A stretch of DNA of 64,000 nucleotides from Cannabis sativa (Eukaryota; Streptophyta; Magnoliopsida; Rosales; Cannabaceae). The notes below the pieces were generated by a model, which was not told where the DNA came from, searched no databases, and saw only the letters and a program-made list of their open reading frames with translations. Location: NCBI RefSeq assembly GCF_029168945.1, contig NC_083603.1, forward strand, positions 3,038,001 to 3,102,000, read 5' to 3'. The first letter of the stretch is position 1. Every line of letters starts with the position of its first letter. The translations under genes and the position numbers were made by a program. Of this stretch, positions 48,601-61,100 are shown piece by piece.

Positions 48601-48973
48601 GTTACGCGGCGAAATAACGTTTTTTTTTCCTTTTGAAAGAGTCGAATCTTGCATGTGATAGGGTTACCTGGTGTGACGTATTTGACTGTTTGGATAGAGT
48701 TTTAGCAAATTTGAGGCTCTGTGTGTTGCCACGTGTTCGGTGTAGGGAGCTTTGGATTTGTGATATGTACACTTCTGGGGCCCAACTCAAAATATCGGCC
48801 GACTTCTTTATTGTCAGGCCTTTTTCTCACCTGGACTGGGCTGGGCTGGGCTTAACTGTTGACTTTTCAATTTTGTCATAATTGGATGTTTTCATAAATA
48901 CCCAAAAATGAGATAATGGGATATATTTTAGGGATTATTTCATAAATAAACAAAAACAAAAAAATATAGAGGA

Positions 48974-49312
48974 ATTTGCAGCGTAAATACCTAAACTTAA
49001 CTTTCATTACATTTAAATACTTAAGTTTTATTTTTGATAGAAATATTACACAAGTTATATTTTTGAAACTTCTGTAGTTACTTGGCCATTAAATTTGAAG
49101 TTATTATCCACATGTCATTTTCTTATTAGTATATTTAAATAAAAAATAAAAATTTAATGACCTAAACTAACCAGGGACTACCACACGGTTGTTAACTTGA
49201 CTCTTAATGGTCAGGTGCCTACAGAAGTTTTAAAAATATAAATTAAGTATTATTATCTCAAAAATAAAACTTAGGTATTTATCTACAATCTTAGCTATTT
49301 ATGTCGCAAATT
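48974..49312. repeat. Foldback MITE
   Basis: The left arm ('aatttgcagcgtaaatacctaaactt', then 'cttctgtagttacttggccattaa') and right arm (inverted 'aatttgcgacataaatag', 'aaatacctaagtttt', and 'cttctgtaggcacctgaccattaa') form long imperfect inverted repeats. The structure resembles Mutator-like foldback elements, but a target duplication was not identified. Relatives occur near 3660-3830 and 12000-12130. Confidence 0.55.
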
Positions 49313-49580
49313 ACTCAAAATAATATTAAAAATACAGTTTTATAAAATTTTAAATATTTTTACTGTTTTTAAGATTTTATTTACCGAAAATATGGCATTT
49401 TGATATTTTCATGTTATTTTGTACTCTTATTATTTTGTTGTTTGTTTTTTATTATTTGTGTAGGGTTTTTATGTTGTTTTGATGTTATTTGGATATTATT
49501 TTTATGTTGCTTTTCTGTTACTTTTACAGAACATTGTAAAAATATAAAAATATAAATATTTTACTAAAAAATAGTTCTTC
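49300..49580. repeat. Dispersed T-rich repeat, copy 2
   Basis: Matches 48120-48440 in order and orientation ('ttttaaatatttttac', 'atgttgttttgatgttattt', 'agaacattgtaaaaata'). The copies may have arisen by local duplication or separate insertion. Confidence 0.55.
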
Positions 49581-49753
49581 GTGTAAATATTAGTAAATTT
49601 TAATTGGAAATCAAATTTAGTCCATAGCCAAAACTCAAAAGACAAGAGAATAAGCACACATAGGGAGAGTGGCCCTACCATTACACCCAAAAAAGCACTA
49701 TTAGAAGACATATTCTTTTCAATTAAAAAAAGAAAAGAAAATAGTTTCTATTA

Positions 49754-49755
<2 letters not shown>

Positions 49756-49832
<77 letters not shown>
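49756..49832. repeat. (TAA)n microsatellite
   Basis: About 25 uninterrupted TAA units. Such a long perfect run is likely to vary between individuals. The neighbouring 49833-50180 is AT-rich with no feature seen. Confidence 0.95.
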
Positions 49833-49833
<1 letters not shown>

Positions 49834-50182
49834 GATACTAAAACAACATATATTCTCTTTTTTTCCTTCTTTTTTTCAAAAACATATGTACTCCGTTAAA
49901 AAATAAATAATTTGTCAAGTAAGTGGATGAAAATTAAAATGTTTAATATATATAAGAAGATAAAGGGAATATTTCATCAAACCATATTAAATTAATAAGT
50001 GAAATATTCTCTACATAGGGAGTTTATAACTTTATATGGTGAGAGCATCTATTTGTGTTTCATGATAAAAATTATAATTGATTTTTTTTTTATATGTTAG
50101 TGAATATTATAGTTATTTAAATTTTTTATTAATTTTCATAAAATTTTGAAATAATACAGTAAAAAAATAAGCATAAAAAATA

Positions 50183-50310
50183 AGGTAAATACTATTTTGG
50201 ACCCTGTATTTTACAAAAGTTACCAATTAGATGCTTTGTTTTGTAAAATAACAAAATAGATCCTGTATTTTTCAAAATTATACAAATAGGATCATAAATT
50301 GATTTTTTTT
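50183..50310. repeat. Single arm of the Mutator-like foldback MITE
   Basis: 'gtaaatactattttggaccctg', 'caaaagttaccaatt', 'tcctgtatttttcaaaattatac' and 'aaattgattttttttatcaaaata' match the left arm and loop of the element at 2760-3133, but no right arm follows. Probably a truncated copy. Confidence 0.6.
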
Positions 50311-50379
50311 ATCAAAATAAAGGTTTTAACTCCAAAATAAATTGTAAATTATTACAAAAATATATATGAACATTAATAT

Positions 50380-50850
50380 AGAGTTCTAAGGTGTCTACAT
50401 AATACTTTATTAGTAAGTAGTTTTTATAATTTTTATTAAATTAATATAAATGAAATTTAATATTAAATTACACTAATAGTAATATAACATTTTATAAAAG
50501 TGTTAGGCACCATAAGTATTTCTTAGTATTTCTCAAAAAATATAAAGTATTATTGAACACCAGTGATGTCTAGCAGCTCTATACATGTTGCGATATTGAC
50601 ACATAGGAGAGTGCTAGGCCCCGCTAATGTCTTTTAGCATTTTTCAAAAAATATATACAGAGAAATGCTAAAAGAGACACAGGTAGTGTCTAACACACTC
50701 TTACGTGTCAATATCGTTATTAGTGTAATTAAGTACCGAATTTCATATATTTTAATATAATAACTTTTTAGAAATATCGCTAATCAATCATAAAATAACA
50801 CGTTCAGAAAGTAGTAATATCACTCAGTCCAATAACAATGCTAAAAAATA
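50380..50850. repeat. Cluster of MITE-family copies
   Basis: Three partial or complete copies of the ~190-bp MITE family lie in tandem-like order (about 50380-50540, 50545-50642 and 50655-50845), each with 'tttagcatttctc'/'gagaaatgctaaaag' ends and 'ttagtgtaattaagta'-type centres. No gene is present. Confidence 0.55.
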
Positions 50851-51100
50851 TATAACAATAAATAATTATGAAATTGAATAAGATGCCACACGTTAGAACA
50901 ATAGAAGTTAGTATGCTACGCGTTGGTTTAGAAAATAATGATAAATTAATTAAGTTGTAAATTGTAATTTGATTATAATTTTCCATTAACAAATAAACAA
51001 ACACTACTTAATTAATTCTCTTCTTTAGGGAGTTGCGATACATGATTGGCAAGAAGAATCTTCTCTTCACTAAAGTGTAGTCAACTTAGAACTTTTAAAA

Positions 51101-51918
51101 GGGAAATTTGAATTTTCATGCTTAATAAACTCATAAATTGGTTTTTTAAACTAATACTATGTATAATTTGTAAAATGGGATAACTTTTTCCTAAACCCCA
51201 AAAAACCCCTCCCATTTTTCCCAACCGTCCCTCTCTTTTCCTTTTTTCCAAAAAAATTGACTGACCATCGGGCTGGCCATCGGGCTGGCCATCGGGCTGA
51301 CCATCGGGCTGGCCATCGGGCCCATCGGGCCCCATCGGGCCCTATATCGGGCCTTTGTCTTCAACCCAGATTCAATTTTTTCATCATGATGCATCGGGCC
51401 TGCATCGGACCTGCATCGGGCCTGCCCAGAAAATGCAATTTTCAACCCAAAAATCACAGATTCACCACCGCCTTCAACCCAGATCTATCGGACTGGGTTT
51501 GCCTTTGATCTCCGGTGGTGTTCGACCGGCATGCGTGCGTGGTGGATCGCCGATGGTGGTTCGATTGAGATGGGTATGGATGGGCGTGGGTTGGCTTTCG
51601 GCGTGGGTGGTTGGACGAGGAGGAGATGGTTGGGGCGGTCGGTCGGTAAGTCAGACAGGGTTGCGTGGAGGGTTGGGGCGGTCGGTGGGTGGGTGGGTGA
51701 TGATGGTTGAGGGTTAGGGGCGGTTTCCTGCGATGGGGTTTTGGGCGAAGAGGCAAAGAGGCAAAGAGAGTTTGAGGGAAGGAGAGAGAAAGGGTTTGAG
51801 TTTTTGAGAGAGGTATTTTTAGGGTTTTAGAAAAGTGATCATATATTTTCAATGTAGAAAAATATTAGTTTAGGAAAAAAATTATCCCCTAATGCATGCA
51901 TAGAAATTCAAATTTCCC
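51101..51918. mobile_element. Inverted-repeat element B with GC-rich minisatellites
   Basis: The ends are GGGAAATTTGAATTTTCATG (51101) and the inverted GAAATTCAAATTTCCC (51918), with TTTTAAAA abutting each side, as in element A at 31892-32667. Inside the left end both elements have 'aaccccaaaaa.acccctc'. The core carries a 12-base tandem (CTGGCCATCGGG and variants, about 51261-51352), three 11-base units (GCATCGGGCCT, about 51391-51424) and a G/T-rich 'gggtgggtgggtg' region (51590-51710). No transposase is present. Long frames on both strands follow from the repeats. Confidence 0.75.
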
Positions 51919-51934
51919 TTTTAAAATTGAAAAA

Positions 51935-53165
51935 AGAGAAAAATGTAATGACATGATACATGGGTATATTAAATAAGTATATATTCTCATTAAAAAGAAT
52001 GTATCATTTTATACCAAATTATAATTAAAGTACTAACTAAGTGATTATTATCAAAATTTAGTCATGAAATGGATTCCCCAACGAATTTTTATTTTTATAG
52101 TTTTTAAAGTATAAATTTGTAAGTATAATTTTTTCTTAAAAAAAAGTTTTTTTTTGGATTTTTTTTTTTAAAAAAGTTAAGAAATATTAAAAAGAAAAAA
52201 CATAAGGTACTTAGTTACCATTTTATAATAACTAATTACACTTTAGTTAACATAAAGATATCTTGTTATCCTTGCATGATTTTATTCATATTTTTTTATT
52301 TTTTTTAATTTGTCCATAAAATAATTCTTTTTTTCCTAGCAAGAAATAAAAAACTATTTGCACAAAATATATGAAAACCCATAAAATTTATAATTTCCTC
52401 AAACAACAAAAATATGAGGTCTCTACCGCATGATAATTCTTTCGACCCCTATTAGTGAAACTTATCTATAATCAATTTAATTAATTGGAAAAAGTCACCT
52501 AGTTAGTATATAGAATTTTGGTGTCAAAATTGGGTATATATATCATTAGTCTAAAAAACTAATTAGAATTGTATCAACTTTAATTTCAGCCCTATAAATT
52601 ATAAATTATTTGAATCTTCTTAAGAAATTTCAAAAAAAAAACTTACTACCATAGTCACAATTATAAATTTATTTTAAAAAAAGACATAATAATTTCTTTC
52701 TAAAAGTTACTTTATTATCATAAATGTTAAATGACATTATGAAGTGTTATATTATTATTGGTGCAATTCTATATTGAATTCTATTTATTTTACTTTAATA
52801 ATTATAAAAAATCATTATTTATAAAATACTACTTCATAGAGGTGCTAGATAGCATTCATCTTATTATATACTTTTAGTTTAGTTTTGATCATTCAAAATC
52901 AATGATTTTTCTAAAAATTCAAAAATCATGCGAACATCTCAACTACCCTCTAGAAAAGAGTATTGTTATTATTAGATATACTAGTAGTATTTAACACTAT
53001 AATAAAATGACACATTATAAATAATTAGCGATATTTTATAAATTTATTATATTAAATTATATACAATGAGATATTTAATTATACAAATATAACACATTAA
53101 GTAATACCAAGTACTATTAGTGCTATTTAGCATTTCTCATTAGAAAATAAAAAATTATAATAGTG
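51935..53165. other. AT-rich intergenic with MITE fragments
   Basis: No gene is supported. Fragments of the abundant MITE family lie at about 52725-52860 and 52960-53145. The remainder is anonymous AT-rich sequence. Confidence 0.5.
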
Positions 53166-53167
53166 TA

Positions 53168-53700
53168 ATTTTGTAAAAGAAAAATACTAAGAGGTACCTT
53201 GCTAAGCACTACACGAGGTACTATCACTACAAGAAATGTCACTTTTACCAGCACATTTTTGTGCTAGCAAAAGTTGGTATTGCGCTGGTAAAATAGAATT
53301 TACTTGCGATGTGTTGGCAAAAGGAGTTGGCAAATCAACGTTGGTATTAGAACTTTTGTCAGCATAAAATGAAAAGCGCTGGCAAAAATGACTTTTCCCA
53401 ACGCGTAAATGCGCTGGTAAAAGTTAGATTTTAGCCACTGTAAATGCATGTTTGTAAAACTTTATTCTCTTTGCCAGCACAGTTTGTGAAATGTGCTGGT
53501 AAAAGTTACTTTTACCAGCGCAGTAGCGAACTGTGATGGTAAAAGTGACATTTCTTGTAGTGTATATTGTTATTGTTATTAGTGTAATTTAATATTGGGT
53601 CCTATATATTTTGATTTAATAAATAATATATGGAACTACTAACCACTCACAACGTGCCACATGTTGGGTACTTTATGGTACCTAATACAATGCTCTTTGC
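53168..53700. repeat. MITE-family copy split by a CACTA MITE
   Basis: The left part ('aaatactaagaggtacc' to 'acgaggtactat') and right part ('tattgttattgttattagtg' to 'acctaatacaatgctc') together form one copy of the ~190-bp MITE family, with the element at 53225-53562 inserted between them. Confidence 0.65.
53225..53562. mobile_element. 338-bp CACTA MITE with TAT target duplication
   Basis: It starts CACTACAAGAAATGTCACTT and ends with the inverted AAGTGACATTTCTTGTAGTG. TAT lies on both sides (53222-53224 and 53563-53565), the 3-base duplication expected of CACTA elements. Subterminal 'gcgctggtaaaagt' units recur in both orientations, as transposase-binding repeats do in this superfamily. No coding region. 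Confidence 0.9.
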
Positions 53701-53879
53701 AAATACATAATTTGTTGAGGTGTCTAAAAGTAGGAGTGACAAAACATGTTATCGTGTCGTGTTCATATCATATTTTATGTGACTCACTTCTATATTTGTG
53801 TTATGAAAGTCGATCCGTTTTTTACTTGTGTCTAATTTTCAACCCTGACTCGACCTGTAAAAAATCGTATCGTGTTCGT

Positions 53880-54212
53880 CAGTGGCAGACCTAGGATTGA
53901 ATTTTAGGGTGAGCTTAGTTATACATTTAATATAATCTAAAATAATAAATAACTAGCTAAATTTAAGTGGAATGATAGTTTAGCAGCATCCCCTATTCTA
54001 GTGGTTTAATAAATAAAATGTAGATACAAGTAGAAAAAAACTGAGCAAGAAAATTCAAAACATGGTCTTTCATGTAAATTTGAAGAATCTTAACCAATTG
54101 TTCTATTTAACTGCAAATGTATATATAAAAATAACAATTGTATATTAATATTTTTTAAAATCTCAGAGTGGGCTTTAGCCCTCGCTCAAGACCCCTAGGT
54201 TCGCCTATGGTG
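53880..54212. mobile_element. hAT-like non-autonomous element
   Basis: It runs from 'cagtggcagacctaggattg' to 'gacccctaggttcgcctatgg', with inverted 'agacctagg'-type ends and 'ttttagggtgagctta' / 'gagtgggctttagcc' inside each end. It is related to the interrupted copy at 2698-3625. No transposase is present. Confidence 0.5.
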
Positions 54213-55080
54213 TTCATATTGACTTCACTTTGACCTGTTTTGCTATTACTAAAACTGGAGTAGTAGAGAAAATAATAGATTTTGTTTCTATTAGAAAACT
54301 TATATACATTTATCTATTTATTTTTATATATAATAATAAAAATTAAAACATTTTTATATTTTTACATAATTATATTATTATTAATAATAATTTTTTATTT
54401 TCTTTTATTTAAAAAAATACTAGTTTTTATTTCGTGTCAATTAGGGCCGACCTATTTTCGACTCTCACCGAATTCACTCCGACTCAAATCCATAAAATTT
54501 ATGTCTTGATCGTATTGTATGCCATGTCAAAATCCATTTCACAATAAATTAACACTAGTATTTCTAGTGCAGTTTGTTCTCACTCTCACGCTTTTTGGGA
54601 AATCTTCCTAATAGCGTAAATCAAACACGTTTAACTGTGGAGTTCTTTGGTGTTAAGCTACCAGAAAACAAGATATCACCTTATTGATATAGTTAGTACC
54701 AATCAATTCATTTAAAATATTCTCTTCAACAATATAATCTCGTATCTACACAATTTCAAAATCATACACTTAAACTTTTCCAAACGATATATGATTGTAC
54801 AGTTTATCCGGTATATTTCACGAATCACAAGACTAGGTCACATTTGTCACCCCAATCTAAAAGATAATTGGTGCCATAGTGATTAGTGATAGGACTGACC
54901 TAGTGCACAATTTTCCAGTAAGACAACACAAAGATCCAACTAAGTAATGTCAGTTTACAAAAAACATATATAAAACCAATAAAGAAAAAGTCATGTAAGA
55001 ATACCAAGTCAACAAGTCAAAGTAAAACCCAAAAACAAAACTACATAAAATAGTGTGAGTGCAACACTGCATTTATTCTT
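54213..55080. other. Upstream region of the annexin gene
   Basis: AT-rich sequence with no gene seen. The promoter is expected in the last few hundred bases. Confidence 0.4.
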
Positions 55081-55087
55081 TTTTGGG

Positions 55088-55096
55088 TTATAAAAG
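55088..55096 (+). promoter_or_regulatory. Candidate TATA box of the annexin gene
   Basis: 'ttataaaag' lies about 50 bases before the annexin start codon, which would place transcription start near 55120 and leave a short leader. An alternative upstream promoter cannot be excluded. Confidence 0.4.
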
Positions 55097-55142
55097 GAAG
55101 AAAATCACAGAAGAGAAAACACAAAGAAAGAACAAAACAACA

Positions 55143-58100
55143 ATGTCTACTCTTACCATTCCTCCATCTCTAACCTCTCCTCGTGATGATGCTATTCTTC
55201 TCTATCGTGCTTTTAAGGGTATAAATTATTTACTTTTCTTCTTCTTTTATTATTTAATTGAAAAAATAAAATAAAAAAAATTGGTTGGTTTCATCAAATA
55301 TGTTGATATATATAACTAAAAAGTAACTGTCATAGATTTTTCTTTGATCTGTAATAGGAACATCTAATAATTGGTTTTGGAAAAACCCATGTTGTTGACA
55401 CATGTTCTTGTCACCCAGACACTGATTTTTTTTTTTTTTCAATTTATTTTTTTTTGGTAGGGTTTGGTTGTGATTCAGCAGCAGTAATTAATGTTCTTGC
55501 TCATAGAGATCAAACACAACGTGTTCTTATTCAACAAGAGTACAAATCAATGTATTCCGAAGATCTTTCGAAACGCTTAGCATCGGAACTTAGTGGCAAA
55601 TTAGAGGTACTAATTCCGTCTTTTAAGAGTGTTTGGATAAAAAATAAAGCGACATTTTATAAATGTTATGATTCCTAGCTTCTCAGAATATGAACTTAAG
55701 TTGCGTTTGGTTTGAGGTAATAAAATGAAAGAACGAAAAATATATATTTTAAATTATGTGTTGCAATTTAGCTTTAGAATTTTGTTTTTGCTATTTAGAT
55801 TGCGGTTCTTCTTTGGATGCATGATCCTGCTGGTCGGGATGCGCTGATCGTTAAGCAAGCACTGAATCCCGACATACTTGATCTGCAAGGCGCTACTGAA
55901 GTTATATGTTCGCGAACACCGTCTCAGATTCAGCATTTTAAGCAGATTTACTATTCGAAATTCGGAGTGTACCTTGAAAATGATATTGAAAACTACACTT
56001 CTGGGGATCATAAAATGGTAAATGTTCTCTATATGCTTTTTTCTCATTACATTTTTGTTACAAACTTTAATGTGACCGATTTTTTTTTTTTTTAATCAGT
56101 TTCGCTATAGCACATGCTATTTTAGCGTGTAAATTCTATGTTATGTATAGTCGTGACTAAGGGCATATTGGTCCAAATTATACAAGCTTCTTCCAAAACA
56201 TACGACTTTTAGATATAGATGACAATATCTATACTGATGAATCTTCTATCTATCGTATAAACTCAAATTATTCGAGAAACTTGGAAACTCCAACTTTTTG
56301 TATATAGATTACAATATTTATACAGATGAATCTTCTATCTATCGTATAAAACCACGTTATTCGAGAAACTTGGAAACTACCTCGAGTTTTTTAATTGGAT
56401 TTCATTCGAACCATTTAGTTTCGCATGTAACAGACACAAATGATATACTATTTATTAGTAAATTATTCTCATTAAAAATCTACAACTAAAAAAACAAATC
56501 AATGCCTCTTCACATAAGACTAAATCTAAGTATTTGATAGCTTAATTAGAAACATTACATGATAATTTGAGGCATAACAATTTTGTTTTCCATATGGTTA
56601 GTGATTTTTCTCATTACTAAATATATTGGTTGCAGCTCTTACTAGCATATGTGAGTACACAACGTTATGAAGGACCCGAAATCGATAGAGAGATGGCGGT
56701 AAATGATGCAAAACATTTGTACAAAGCAGGGGAGAAGAAATTAGGAACTGATGAGAAGACATTCATCCACATATTTAGCCAACGAAGCAGATCGAATTTG
56801 GTTGCTGTTGCTTCGGCTTATCGTGACATGTATGGATCCCTTAAAAAGGTACAAATTGAAGATTTAGTTATGGTAAGGCACGAGCGGTTCCATGGAATAA
56901 CTCGTGCTCTTATATATTGTATTATATTTCCACACATTTTTAACAGAGTTTCGGTTTAACTGTTGGTATGAAATTATTTCAGGCAATAAAGAGTGAAACT
57001 TCGGGTTATTTTGAGCACGGTCTTCTGACAATACTTCGTTGCGCTGAAAATCCTCCGAAGTATTTTGCAAAGGTAAAATTTCTTCAAGCTGTAGTTTTTG
57101 GTGCTCAATGAAATTAAGACAAAGTTTTTTGCTTCTGTCCATTTTTTTTATCTTAGGGTCGGGTCCGTGCTAAGACAATTAGGCGCTTTCGGCCAAAAAA
57201 ATATCATTGGGTTTTTTATGTGAAAAAATTTATATAATTTTTTTGTATTTTGTGGTAAAAATTTAAAATATAATGTTTTGAAAAAATAATTGAATTTTTA
57301 TTCTTAATAAAATATTAAATATTGTATTTTAAAATAAATAATAGTGAAAATACAAAATATAATCCTTCAAAAATCAAATTGAGAGCTTTTTTATTGAAGA
57401 ATTTTTCGGACTAAGGTGAAAGGCTTTGGGTGTAGATCCTAGTTGCCCCATTCTCGGGCGACCTTGTTTAGGATGTCTTTGGTTTAGAAAAAAAACAAAT
57501 TTTATTTAATTTCTTTGTTTGGTCGTATTTGAAAGTATTCGAATGACTTTTCTACTATTTAAATAGAGTGACTATTCCATTTCAAAATAAGTAAAAATGT
57601 CATTCCATTGCAAGATAAAAAAAATTAATAATTTTCTTAATTTATTTCTTTCATATTTTTTCACATTCTCTTTCTCGATTCTATTTTTTATATTTTCATT
57701 CTTACCAACCGAACAAACTTTTAAATTCATTTAAAAAGTGAACTAGCATATAACGAATAAACTTGTTTGAACACTACTACAAAAAGGAGTATTTTCGTCG
57801 GTTTTTTAGTGACATATAAAGATTTTGCGTCGGTTTATAAAACCGACGTATAAACCGTAGACGCAAATAGTATTTTATTTGCGTCGTTTCTAAAAAGACG
57901 CAAAAAAATAATTTTCTTCACTTTAAAACCGACGCAAAAAATAAAATATTCTTGTTAACATATTGCGTCAGTTTGAAATTGACACAAAAAGCTTTGTGCC
58001 ATTTCAAAACCGACACAAAATATTTTTACCGTCGGTTCTTAAATGACGCATAACTTGTTGTAAAATATTTTTATTTTTACCTATTGCGTCAGTTATAAAA

Positions 58101-61100
58101 TGAAGCAAAGTTGTAGGTAAAGTAAAATTGCAAATTTCCATACAATTTTTCCTACCTGTATTTTCAGATTTTACAATCATTAAATATAAAACTAACTATA
58201 ACTAAATACATAATCCAAAAAAAGTTAAAAAATTATAATTAAATGAGGCATGTAATCACTAAATAAGTTAGAAAAATTATCTACAAAAAATTAACCAGCT
58301 AAACTTTAAATTCATACATAAAATTATATAGTAACTTGATTACACAAAGGTATTGTCATAATTAAAATGTTAATTCCAAGAAAATAAACCTACATAACAA
58401 AGTGTAAACCAAAGTAAAGTTTCACATTAAGTAAAACCGAAACAAGATAAGAAAAAGAATAATAAATAAATACCAATACTGTAGAAAATACTTTAGTACA
58501 TGAAGAATATAATATACAAAGTCCAAAACACACTAAGGCAACTGATAAGTATTTGCAGTTTTATGTCACAACCTGCTAAATAAATGGATAAATAGTAGAA
58601 CCAATCGAGTTTAGCTTTTTTTTTCTTTTTTTTTTACTGGAAGAGCCAATTTGACTTATTAGTACATCCAAAACATAACTAATACAAAACATAACTAATA
58701 CAGAAGGAAAAAACAGTTTCAACATTCAAGAGGATTTCTAACGAAAGGTTGGCCATATTTAAAAGTTTCTATACTATTTTTTTAGTGAATTTGTCAATTC
58801 CAGAATAACGTCAATCTATCATGAAACAGTATTATTGATATTCTTATGACTTCACGAGACTTGCTGATTAATTCATGACTATATGCCATCTTTGGTAAAT
58901 ACCTAAAATTTTAATAAACAATGTTTTAAATTAAGCAATGTTGATGATGTATTTTCCTACTTATTACAAGTTCAGCCAGCACTGAATTACAAAATTGAAA
59001 GATTAAAGTGGCCAAAACTTTAAATGGACTAAAATAAGTAAAGAACTTTTAATATTGTTGGAGAATCCATAGTAACCAAGTGAAAATATGTGAAAAAAAT
59101 TAATACTTATATTTGAATGAATGGCGTTGATATATATATTATGTTTACAAATAATGATAATCATAATATATCAAAACAAAAGAAAACATCACCTCTTACA
59201 AACTATGAAAGCCTGGTTATGTAAGGCGTCTTATACCAAAATTAAGGATGGTCTTGTCATATTGACTTGAAGCGTAGCTCACTTTCAAAAAATAGTAAAA
59301 TATTGTATTTTAAAATTAAAAACAGTCTAAAACAAAGTTCTACCAAAAAAATAATAAATAAATAAATAAAATGAACAACAACAAAGTAAAGAAAATAGCT
59401 CAAGTTGTACAAGCTTATTTTTATCTTCTTTGATGGAATAAAAACTGAAATAACAGAGCCCTATTCATTCACCTATCCATGTAAACTGTAAGCATATTCA
59501 TATTAAAAAGAAAAAAAAAAGTTGAAAATCTTTAGGAAAGCATACATTGCATATTAATAAGAAAAAGTTGTTTATCATTGGACATATTCCTTTGCACATG
59601 ACATGTGCTCTATGACTCATGATGTTGTATCTCTCTCAAGTTAAAGAATAGAGAAACAAAAATCTCTATTTATATCTCATTTTTCCTTTTAGAAACAAAT
59701 ACAAGATTTTAAATCTTTAAAATAAAGCAAAGTCCCCTGAACTAATCAAATTAAAACAAAATGAAAAATTAACTCAGCTTACTACAATCTTGATACAACC
59801 AACTATTAAATTAATTAAGGGAAAGAAACAAACTGTTTATTTATTGAACAAAGAAAAAATATGAAATACCCGAACGTTACTTGAAACAACATCAGAAATA
59901 TAAGACATAATAAGAAGTAAGCCCAAGTGAATACAACCAATGAGAGGATCATATATTTACAATAGGACAAGCACCAACAAAAAAGAAATAGTATGTGCTA
60001 AAGACATTAATAAATTTGTAAAACAAACTTGAGAAATATATTTACAATTCTGCTGCTTCAAAGGTTATAAAATTTGAGTCTCAATATCATAATCAGCATA
60101 TTGCTATCAACCCATCCCTGAGATAATTATGCAAATGAGTAGAACAATATGAAAGAGTACTCAAGCACTTACTTGTTCAATATGAAAAATGTAAGAATCT
60201 TGCATATGCTCTTGATTAGCGATATAAATTCTGTACACAAATTACAAACAACAAAGTTCAATGTTTCTATTTTCTATTTTTCTACCAAAGAGGTAAAAAT
60301 AACAAAAAAAAAAAAAAAATAAATAAATAAAGAATAAAGAATAACAGAGAAACAGATCAAATGAATATCCCACAATGCAATTGTAATCCACCTTGATGAT
60401 TCTTGGAGAATTCATCAATCCTAGAAAAAAAATTATTGCTGTAGTTCCTTTGGTGGTAGACACCCATTTTTGAGATAGAATTACAAGAAAATGACAAGAT
60501 AGAAGTCCCAAACACATATGTATTATCCATTGATGAAATATTTTTTAGAAAAAATTGAAGAACTTGATGAGTGACAAACTCAACAAAATTCACCTTCCTC
60601 ACGTGAAGAGAGACACAGAATTTTATCAGGATATGATACATGAGCTATCAAACCCAATTGAAAAATAAAAATTACCAATTTCAGTAAGAAAATAAACATT
60701 AACAGTAAGATTATGTCAAAAAAAATTCTAAAAAATAATAATAAGGATAATTAAAACCTACCGAAACCATAAAAGAGAACTTGAATCAATCAAGAGATTA
60801 AATTAAAATTCAAATAAAACCCTAAACCCAATAGAGTCAGTCGCACAAGCAAAAAAAGAAAAAAAATCAAATTGATCCTCCAACAAAAAAAAAAGAAAGA
60901 AAATAAAGAAACTCACAATATGAATGCCTTGGAAGCCAGAGATAGCAAGAGTCTTAAGAACCTCACGGCCAATTCCACCCACCCTTTAACCATGGTACTT
61001 CTTATCTTTTATTTCTTCAACGATGGAGAAGGAATTCTTAAAGTTGATGCAAGCAATGACGGACATATAAAACCACATAGATGAAACCCAACAATGAGAA

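Noticed and set aside
48602..48881. Short overlapping frames around 48.6-48.9 kb as a small gene
   Set aside because: No domain, no splice structure, and frames on both strands are equally open; kept only as a possible regulatory patch.
51454..51852. 132-codon minus-strand and overlapping 120-codon plus-strand frames
   Set aside because: Same reason: both come from the G+C-rich core of element B, with no recognisable protein family.
60872..61084. 70-codon plus-strand frame in the CACTA element
   Set aside because: Shadow of the minus-strand SAE2/UBA2 fragment; the opposite strand carries the family match and splice donor.
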